From contig JBBIOD010000017.1 in NCBI GenBank assembly GCA_037443545.1, positions 1 to 27,774 of the forward strand: a DNA stretch of 27,774 nucleotides, read 5' to 3'. The translations under genes and the position numbers were made by a program. The notes beneath the pieces are model-generated. The model saw nothing but the letters and a program-made list of their open reading frames with translations. It had not been told where the DNA came from and searched no databases. Below, one piece after another: positions 22,120 through 27,774 of this stretch. The first letter of the stretch is position 1. Each line of letters begins with the position of its first letter. Source of the DNA: JASEGV01 sp037443545. Lineage in GTDB: Bacteria; Bacteroidota; Ignavibacteria; UBA10030; BY39.

Positions 22120-22767
22120 TCAAAAGCCCATACCTTTTAATTTTTTAACGGTCATTTTGCTTTGTTTTTGAGCAGATGTAATTTGGTTAAAATAATTCAG
22201 AACATATTTCCCGAGCACATCGAATTCTAAATTCACTCCCTCGTGTACTTTTCGATTTTTTAAAATCGTATTTTCCATCGTATGAGGGATCACAGAAACC
22301 GTAACAAAATTGTTGTCGAGTTCGGCAACGGTTAAACTAACTCCGTCGATGGCGATAGAACCGACCTGTATAACATTTTTTACAAATTTCTTGGGAATTT
22401 CTACAGTAAACATCCAGCTTGCAGTTCGTTTCGTAATCGATTTTATTTTTCCTACACAATCAATATGTCCCTGCACAATATGCCCGCCGAGTCGATCGTT
22501 CAACTTCATTGCTAATTCAAGATTGACTTCTTCACCGGTTTTTAAATCGGAAAAAGTAGTTTTTTTTAGAGTCTCCTCGACTGCAATAACTTCGAACGAA
22601 TTTTTTGATTTTGCAACGACAGTCTGACAAACACCGTTGATCGCTACGCTATCGCTCACATTAAGTCCAGCGGCGCTTTGCTCTCCTTTAATTTTTAGTA
22701 GTAATCCGTCACCTACCCGATTGATAGATTCGATCTTTCCGATTTCAGTTACGATTCCTGTGAACAT
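22120..22767 (-). CDS. ribE: Riboflavin synthase (alpha subunit)
   Basis: A 215-residue enzyme that dismutates two 6,7-dimethyl-8-ribityllumazine molecules into riboflavin. It has the two lumazine-binding repeats of the family: the first begins MFTGIVTEIGKIESI and carries SVAINGVCQTVV, the second contains LGGHIVQGHIDCVGKI and SIAIDGVSLTVAEL. IPHTMENTIL near the end is also typical. Length is normal. Its ATG follows the ribD stop with no gap (TAAATG), a clear sign of coupled translation with ribD. The C-terminal tail (QKQSKMTVKKLKGMGF) is slightly long and basic. Confidence 0.96.
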   Translation of the reverse strand: MFTGIVTEIGKIESINRVGDGLLLKIKGEQSAAGLNVSDSVAINGVCQTVVAKSKNSFEVIAVEETLKKTTFSDLKTGEEVNLELAMKLNDRLGGHIVQGHIDCVGKIKSITKRTASWMFTVEIPKKFVKNVIQVGSIAIDGVSLTVAELDNNFVTVSVIPHTMENTILKNRKVHEGVNLEFDVLGKYVLNYFNQITSAQKQSKMTVKKLKGMGF

Positions 22768-23880
22768 TTATTTCTTCTTATTTTTTATATAACATTCTAT
22801 CATTATATCCGTACCGTATTGTTGTAAAGTAACATTGTGTAATTCGAACGGATTTGTAATTGGGAATCTGATTTTGTCAGATATAGCCGGAGTTCCTTTC
22901 CCTAATATTTTGGGTGCGATAGTATAAATGATTTTATCTGCAAGGCGATTTTTAATAAACTGAGCTACGACCTCGCTGCCACCTTCCACTAAAATCGAGG
23001 TGATGCTGTTTTTAGCAAGAATAGTTAGAACCTTCTTTAATGATATGATTGTTGATTTCGATTTTATTACAAATATCTTTACACCTATTTTTGTTAAGAA
23101 TGATGCTTTCTTTAGATTTTTCAGATAACCTTTCTGGGATGTGAATAAAATTGTAGGATTTTCTGTGGCAGTTAAAAATATTTTAGATTTTTTTGAAACC
23201 GAAAGGCTTCCATCTAACACAACTCTTGTGGGATTTCTACCTTTAACTAATCGGACAGTCAGTTCAGGGTCATCTTTGTGAACCGTGTTTGCACCGACTA
23301 AAATTGCATCATATTTTGCCCGTAATTCGTGAACTTTTCTAAGTGTTTCCAAATTCGAGATCCATCTGGAATTTCCTTGATAATCAGCAATTTTGCCATC
23401 AAGCGTTTGTGCCATTTTTAATGTTACGAAGGGTAATTTTTGGATGCTATATTTGTGAAAAAATTCGTTAAATTGTTTAGCCTGGGCTTCAAGTATTCCT
23501 TCAACAACTTGGATTCCCGCTGTTCTAAGTTTTCTGATACCATTTCCATTCACTAATGGATTTGGGTCGCGTGTTCCTACAACAACTCTTTTTATACCTT
23601 TGGATATTATTAAATCCGTGCAAGGGGGAGTTTTACCGAAGTAGCTACATGGTTCAAGATTTACATACAAGGTTGCGCCTTTAAAATTATTTTTAGCTCG
23701 CTTGAGGGCATTTACTTCAGCGTGAGCTTTGCCAAATTGTTTGTGATATCCCCTTCCAATAATTTTTCCATCTTTAACAATTACGCACCCAACCATCGGA
23801 TTCGGGCTTACATAGCCGGCACCTTTTTGTGCCAACTTGAAACACTCCTTTAAATATATTTCATCTTTGGCATTCTTCAT
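22768..23880 (-). CDS. ribD: Riboflavin biosynthesis deaminase/reductase RibD
   Basis: A 370-residue bifunctional enzyme that deaminates and then reduces the pyrimidine intermediate in riboflavin synthesis. The N-terminal cytidine-deaminase-like domain (about 1-145) has the zinc ligands His53 in HAEVNAL, with Glu55 as proton shuttle, and Cys78 and Cys87 in PCSYFGKTPPC. The C-terminal reductase domain (about 150-370) opens FVTLKMAQTLDGKIAD and has the ILVEGGSEV block for NADPH binding. Length is typical. The ATG overlaps the upstream stop by one base (TAATG), and the TAA abuts the ribE ATG. The window has ribD, ribE and ribBA, so only ribH (and a kinase/FAD synthetase) is missing from the local riboflavin set. 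Confidence 0.96.
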   Translation of the reverse strand: MKNAKDEIYLKECFKLAQKGAGYVSPNPMVGCVIVKDGKIIGRGYHKQFGKAHAEVNALKRAKNNFKGATLYVNLEPCSYFGKTPPCTDLIISKGIKRVVVGTRDPNPLVNGNGIRKLRTAGIQVVEGILEAQAKQFNEFFHKYSIQKLPFVTLKMAQTLDGKIADYQGNSRWISNLETLRKVHELRAKYDAILVGANTVHKDDPELTVRLVKGRNPTRVVLDGSLSVSKKSKIFLTATENPTILFTSQKGYLKNLKKASFLTKIGVKIFVIKSKSTIISLKKVLTILAKNSITSILVEGGSEVVAQFIKNRLADKIIYTIAPKILGKGTPAISDKIRFPITNPFELHNVTLQQYGTDIMIECYIKNKKK

Positions 23881-24884
23881 TATTTAAGGACAATTTCTTT
23901 TTTAAGCCTCGCCGATTTGTAAACAGCCTCAACAACCTTCATCCGCTGCACGGCTTCGTCGGCAGTCGAGATAACCGGATGCAATCCTTTCGCTGCACCG
24001 ATGAAATGTTTTAGTTCGATCTCGTAGCTTTTCTTCAATATATTTTGTGGTGTTTCCGATTTAACAGGTGTTACACTTACCACTTCACTGCTTATCATTT
24101 TATTGATGCGTAATGGATTGAGTTGAGCGGTTCCTTTAGTCCCAAAGATCTCACACGAAAACGAATCGCCCGAAACATGAAATGACCAACTTGTTTCGAG
24201 GTTCAAGGTTGTTCCGTTTTTAGTTTCCAAAAAAGCGATGCAAGAATCTTCGACACTTTTTGTAGTATGGTTATAAGTAATTGCACTTACCCGTTTCACT
24301 GGATTAAAATTCACCGCCCATAGCAAACTATCCAGAGCGCCTAAACCTAAATCTAGAAACACACCACCGCCCGATTTTTCTTTTTGTGTAAGCCAAGGAT
24401 TGTTACTTCCGAGTTTTTTAACCCAAGCAGCTTTCAAATAAAATATTTCTCCAAGCTCTCCATTTTCGATGATGCTTTTTAACATCATTAGATCGGGACG
24501 GAATCGGTTGTTCATTCCTACCATCAATTTATGCTTTGTACGTGCAACTGTTTCGGCAATTTCAAGCGCCTCAGAATACTGACGTGCGATGGGGCGTTCG
24601 ACAAAAACATCCAAACCGGAATTAAGGGATGCAATTGCAATGCTCCGATGCGTGTCGGTTGGTGTGCAGATGGTAACAGCATTTAATTTTTCGGAAGCGA
24701 GCATTTCTTCAAAACTTGTGTAATGCCGCTGGACGCCAAATCTTTCGCAAACCGATCTTAATTTCGTTTTATCTTTATCGCATAATGCAACTACTTCTAC
24801 GTCGCTTATTTTTTTTAATGAAGGAAGGTGAAAAACCTGTGCAACCCACCCTAACCCAATTACACCAATTTTAATTTTTTCCAT
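23880..24884 (-). CDS. Gfo/Idh/MocA family protein lacking usual catalytic residues
   Basis: A 334-residue two-domain NAD(P)-dependent oxidoreductase relative. The Rossmann domain (1-120) has VIGLGWVAQVFHLP (GxGxxA at 10-15), ALCDKD after strand 2, and TPTDTH. The C-terminal alpha/beta domain has NNRFRPDLMMLKSIIENGELG and SGGGVFLDLGLGALDSLLW. Two key positions differ from the family: the EKP motif Lys is Arg97 (VERPIARQY), and the His of the D-x-G-x-H-x-x-D motif is Gly182. With both proton-transfer residues changed, ordinary dehydrogenase activity is doubtful; it may act on a different substrate, bind a cofactor, or act as a regulatory or scaffold protein. It sits 10 nt after dxs and overlaps ribD by one base. 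The substrate is unknown. Confidence 0.85.
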   Translation of the reverse strand: MEKIKIGVIGLGWVAQVFHLPSLKKISDVEVVALCDKDKTKLRSVCERFGVQRHYTSFEEMLASEKLNAVTICTPTDTHRSIAIASLNSGLDVFVERPIARQYSEALEIAETVARTKHKLMVGMNNRFRPDLMMLKSIIENGELGEIFYLKAAWVKKLGSNNPWLTQKEKSGGGVFLDLGLGALDSLLWAVNFNPVKRVSAITYNHTTKSVEDSCIAFLETKNGTTLNLETSWSFHVSGDSFSCEIFGTKGTAQLNPLRINKMISSEVVSVTPVKSETPQNILKKSYEIELKHFIGAAKGLHPVISTADEAVQRMKVVEAVYKSARLKKEIVLK

Positions 24885-24894
24885 TTTATACCAC

Positions 24895-26787
24895 TTATTT
24901 TTGTTGTAGGAAATATTTTACGCTTTCAGCGATACCAACAGGATCGATTTTTATTAATTTATACAATTCATCGGGTGTGCCGTGTGTAATAAAAGTATCT
25001 TCTATTCCCAAGTTCAGAAGAGATACGTTCTTAACATTTTTCCTATTTATATATTCGAGAACTGCTGAACCGAATCCCCCCGCAAGAACTCCATCTTCAA
25101 CAGTGACAATGTATTTAAACTTTTCAACAATTTTATCAATAAGCGCTGTATCTAAAGGTTTAATGAATCGCATATTTACGACTTCAGTTTGGATATTAGC
25201 TTCACTGAGAATTTCAGCAGCAAGAACAGAATGATTAACCATATTTCCGATTGCAAGAATTGCAACATCGCTTCCTTCCTGTACAACTTCACCTACACCG
25301 ATTTTCAATTCTTCGAATTTTTCACTTATCGCAACTCCTAAACCGTTACCGCGCGGATAACGAATAGCGATGGGCTTATCGTATTTAGCCGCAGTATAAA
25401 ACATATTTCTCAATTCATTTTCATCTTTCGGCGACATAATTATCATTTCGGGAATCATACGTAAGTAAACCAAATCGAATACGCCGTGGTGAGTAGGACC
25501 GTCGGAGCCGACAACACCACCGCGATCGATTGCTAGAACCACGTGTAGGTGTTGGAGAGCAACATCGTGTATCACTTGATCGATTGCTCGCTGCAAGAAA
25601 GAAGAATAAATTGCAACGAAAGGAATATAACCTTGTGTTGCCAAACCTGCGGCAAATGTTACAGCGTGCTGTTCGGCAATTCCAACGTCAAAAAAACGTT
25701 CAGAAATTTCACGCTGGAGATGGTCTAATCCTGTACCGTCAGGCATCGCAGCCGTGATGCCAACAATTTTTTGATTTTGTTTAGCAAGTTCAACGATTGT
25801 TCGCCCGGCAATTTCAGTATAACTTGGTGGTGCGGATGAAACTTTGATAGACTTGCCAGTACCTACATCGAATGCCGAAACGCCGTGCATTTTCGTTGAG
25901 TTTTCTTCTGCCGGTTGATAGCCCTTTCCTTTTTGAGTTACAACATGCACCAATATAGGACCTGGTAGATCTTTTATGTGATTGAACAGGCGAACTAATT
26001 TTGGGATGTTGTGACCGTTCATCGGTCCAAAATATCGGAATCCGAATGCCTCGAACAACATACCGGGTGTGATAATTACTTTTATACCTTCCTCCAATTT
26101 TACAGCAAGCTTACGAATTCGATCGCCGTGCGTCCCTAACTTGCCTGTTAAATCCCAAACGTTCGCTTTTAGACGGTTGTATTCTGGATTTGTTATCAGT
26201 TCTGTAAAATAATTTGTAATTGCCGATACATTCGGGGAGATCGACATATTGTTGTCGTTTAAAATAACGGTCATATTTTTTTTCGACAAACCGGCATTGT
26301 TCATAGCTTCGAAAGCCATACCACCAGTCATCGAGCCGTCGCCAACGATTGCAAGCACTCGAAATTTCTCGTTCGCAAGATCGCGGGCAATAGCCATTCC
26401 GAGTGCGGCTGATATTGCGGTACTTGCATGCCCAGCCCCGAAAGCATCGTATTCACTTTCGATACGTTTTAAAAATCCGCTGATACCGCCAAACTGTCGT
26501 AGTGTGTGAAATACTTCCCTCCTGCCTGTAATTATTTTATGCACATATGCTTGATGTCCGACATCCCAAACTAGCTTATCTGTCGGTGTATCGAAAACAT
26601 AATGGAGCGCCAATGTTAGTTCAACTGCGCCTAAACTCGAACTTAAATGTCCCCCCGTCTTCGAAATGCTATCTATCAAAAAATTCCGTACTTCGTCGGA
26701 AAGAATTTTTAATTCGTTTAAGTTTATTTTTTTTAAATCAGCCGATGAATTAATTTTATTTAAAATTGGATAAGTACCCGCCGTCAT
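24895..26787 (-). CDS. dxs: 1-deoxy-D-xylulose-5-phosphate synthase
   Basis: A 630-residue thiamine diphosphate enzyme that condenses pyruvate and glyceraldehyde 3-phosphate, the first step of the MEP isoprenoid pathway; its product also feeds thiamine and pyridoxal synthesis. The N-terminal domain has GGHLSSSLGAVELTLALHYVFD, WDVGHQAYVHKIITGRR and the TPP motif VGDGSMTGGMAFEAMNNAG...LNDNNMSISPNV. The central domain has RFFDVGIAEQHAVTFAAGLA with the catalytic Glu, and AIDRGGVVGSDGPTHHGVFD. The C-terminal transketolase domain ends with GTPDEL. Length is typical (about 620-640). It lies 3 nt after xseB, the common xseA-xseB-(ispA)-dxs neighbourhood, here without ispA. No good Shine-Dalgarno is present, so coupling to xseB is likely. 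Confidence 0.97.
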   Translation of the reverse strand: MTAGTYPILNKINSSADLKKINLNELKILSDEVRNFLIDSISKTGGHLSSSLGAVELTLALHYVFDTPTDKLVWDVGHQAYVHKIITGRREVFHTLRQFGGISGFLKRIESEYDAFGAGHASTAISAALGMAIARDLANEKFRVLAIVGDGSMTGGMAFEAMNNAGLSKKNMTVILNDNNMSISPNVSAITNYFTELITNPEYNRLKANVWDLTGKLGTHGDRIRKLAVKLEEGIKVIITPGMLFEAFGFRYFGPMNGHNIPKLVRLFNHIKDLPGPILVHVVTQKGKGYQPAEENSTKMHGVSAFDVGTGKSIKVSSAPPSYTEIAGRTIVELAKQNQKIVGITAAMPDGTGLDHLQREISERFFDVGIAEQHAVTFAAGLATQGYIPFVAIYSSFLQRAIDQVIHDVALQHLHVVLAIDRGGVVGSDGPTHHGVFDLVYLRMIPEMIIMSPKDENELRNMFYTAAKYDKPIAIRYPRGNGLGVAISEKFEELKIGVGEVVQEGSDVAILAIGNMVNHSVLAAEILSEANIQTEVVNMRFIKPLDTALIDKIVEKFKYIVTVEDGVLAGGFGSAVLEYINRKNVKNVSLLNLGIEDTFITHGTPDELYKLIKIDPVGIAESVKYFLQQK

Positions 26788-26790
26788 TTT

Positions 26791-27048
26791 TTATACTTCT
26801 ATGCTTTCTTCGAGCAACGATAACTTGCCTTTGAAATCTTTACTTAGTTTTTTAATTTTGATTTCTGCATTTTCTAATTTTGCCAAACATTTTTTTGAAA
26901 GTTCGATCCCCTCTTCATACAATGTGATTGAATCTTCAAGTGCAACACTTCCAGTTTCGAGTGTGGTGACAATTTTTTCAAGGCGTTGTAAGCTCTGTTC
27001 AAAACTTTGTTCGTCTGCTACTGTGTCCGTCGTTTTTTTAGTTTTCAT
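26791..27048 (-). CDS. xseB: Exodeoxyribonuclease VII small subunit
   Basis: An 85-residue helical protein that assembles with XseA into exonuclease VII, which degrades single-stranded DNA to oligonucleotides. The core SFEQSLQRLEKIVTTLETGSVALEDSITLYEEGIELSKKCLAKLENAEIKI is diagnostic. A charged N-terminal tail (MKTKKTTDTVADE) precedes it. Length is normal (about 70-90). It overlaps the 3' end of xseA by 11 bp, as is usual for this pair. Confidence 0.96.
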   Translation of the reverse strand: MKTKKTTDTVADEQSFEQSLQRLEKIVTTLETGSVALEDSITLYEEGIELSKKCLAKLENAEIKIKKLSKDFKGKLSLLEESIEV

Positions 27049-27774
27049 TCGTTAACAAATTTGTTTTAGTTATTGCGGCAGCTACGTTGCCGTCTTTAAA
27101 TTGTATATTGATATTATCAGATAATGCGAGGTTATGGCTTGAATCTACGATGTGAGAATTCTTATAAACTATCGCATAACCACGCTTTATAACATTTTCA
27201 GGATTCAGCGAATTCATCCGGTCTGTTAATCCTGCAATGTATTGTTTTGTCGATTTGAATTTATGAATAAAACTAATATTTAATAATCTTTCTAACTCAT
27301 CAATTCTTTGAGAAAACTGACGCACTTCATCTACCGGATTGTTGAAGGCGTAACTTGAGACTAAACCAGCTACACGCGACCGATTGTCGTCAATCTTGCT
27401 AAGCAAACTCTGTTGCATAGTATAAAGAAAATTTCTAATATTATCAATTAGTTCGTAACGGTTGCGTACCACAAGCTCGGCAGCAGCCGATGGAGTCGGA
27501 GCCCGTAAATCGGAAACAAAGTCGGCGATTGTAAAATCGATTTCGTGTCCAACTGCGCTTACGATTGGAATTTTAGAAGCATATATGGCACGAGCCACAA
27601 CTTCTTCGTTAAAAGCCCATAAATCTTCAATCGATCCCCCTCCTCTTCCGACTATCAACACATCCACTTTTCCGAATTTATTTAAGTCGGAAATTGCTTC
27701 AGCGATTTCTTCAGCCGCGCCGGCTCCTTGCACTTTTACGGGATAAAGAATAATTTCAACAGATGGAAAGCGGC
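27038..27774 (-). CDS. xseA: Exodeoxyribonuclease VII large subunit (5' part outside window)
   Basis: The C-terminal 245 or so residues of XseA; the frame stays open to the window edge, beginning RFPSVEIILYPVKVQGAGAAEEI, so the N-terminal OB-fold and about 150 residues are missing. The catalytic domain has VDVLIVGRGGGSIEDLWAFNEEVVARAI and SAVGHEIDFTIADFVSDLRAPTPSAAAEL, both conserved in XseA. A long helical region for XseB binding follows, and the C-terminus has NPENVIKRGYAIVYKN with the usual LxRGYAIV pattern. A GTG at 27731-27733 could be mistaken for a start, but homology continues upstream. The last 11 bp overlap xseB. Confidence 0.95.
   Translation of the reverse strand, partial: RFPSVEIILYPVKVQGAGAAEEIAEAISDLNKFGKVDVLIVGRGGGSIEDLWAFNEEVVARAIYASKIPIVSAVGHEIDFTIADFVSDLRAPTPSAAAELVVRNRYELIDNIRNFLYTMQQSLLSKIDDNRSRVAGLVSSYAFNNPVDEVRQFSQRIDELERLLNISFIHKFKSTKQYIAGLTDRMNSLNPENVIKRGYAIVYKNSHIVDSSHNLALSDNINIQFKDGNVAAAITKTNLLTNEN

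Noticed and set aside
23875..24897. FMN riboswitch for ribD-ribE
   Set aside because: ribD overlaps the upstream gene by one base and ribE abuts ribD; there is no leader region.

Overview
This 27.8 kb window is a compact, AT-rich piece of core bacterial chromosome. Essentially every gene lies on the minus strand, with short or overlapping intergenic gaps. Several features point to the Bacteroidota/Chlorobiota side of the tree, with an Ignavibacteria-like lineage a reasonable guess: RNase Y next to zapA, the thrS-infC-rpmI-rplT-pheS-pheT order running straight into zapA, many weak Shine-Dalgarno sites, tRNA genes without encoded CCA, and general protein character. That placement is inference; no rRNA or other taxonomic marker is present. 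I see no CRISPR array, prophage, intact transposon, toxin-antitoxin pair or defence island.

Read in the direction of transcription (high to low coordinates), the first block is xseA (cut by the window end)-xseB-dxs-Gfo/Idh/MocA-like-ribD-ribE-nuoN-nnr-vanZ-like-CNNM/CorC-like. It covers exonuclease VII, isoprenoid precursor entry, riboflavin synthesis, one complex I subunit, NAD(P)HX repair and two membrane proteins. Most joints are overlaps or gaps under 12 nt, so it is probably one or a few long transcripts. The second block is tgt-yajC-ribBA, closed by a strong terminator at about 14.57-14.61 kb, followed by greA and a CYTH-domain gene. The riboflavin pathway is therefore split: ribBA in one block, ribD-ribE in another, and ribH outside the window.

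The third block begins with two overlapping sigma70-type promoters at about 13.42-13.48 kb. It holds tRNA-Gly(GCC), a 120-nt spacer full of hairpins, tRNA-Cys(GCA), tRNA-Leu(UAA) and tRNA-Val(GAC), then a small hairpin/T9 element and thrS-infC-rpmI-rplT. A long terminator-like hairpin comes next, then pheS-pheT. infC starts with the rare AUU codon, 11 nt past the thrS stop; the first internal ATG would cut off 30 conserved residues. A small coiled-coil protein (TTG start), zapA, a gene-free stretch with a probable 6S-like structured RNA, and the rny-coaE-class III aminotransferase-nadB block finish the window.

Most of the window is conserved housekeeping sequence and I found no clearly new system. 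The best leads are: the palindrome plus 6S-like RNA between zapA and rny; the hairpin cluster inside the tRNA operon; terminator-like hairpins placed directly before thrS and pheS with no room for a promoter; a Gfo/Idh/MocA protein lacking both the usual catalytic Lys and His; an isolated nuoN; and repeated use of TTG and AUU starts.
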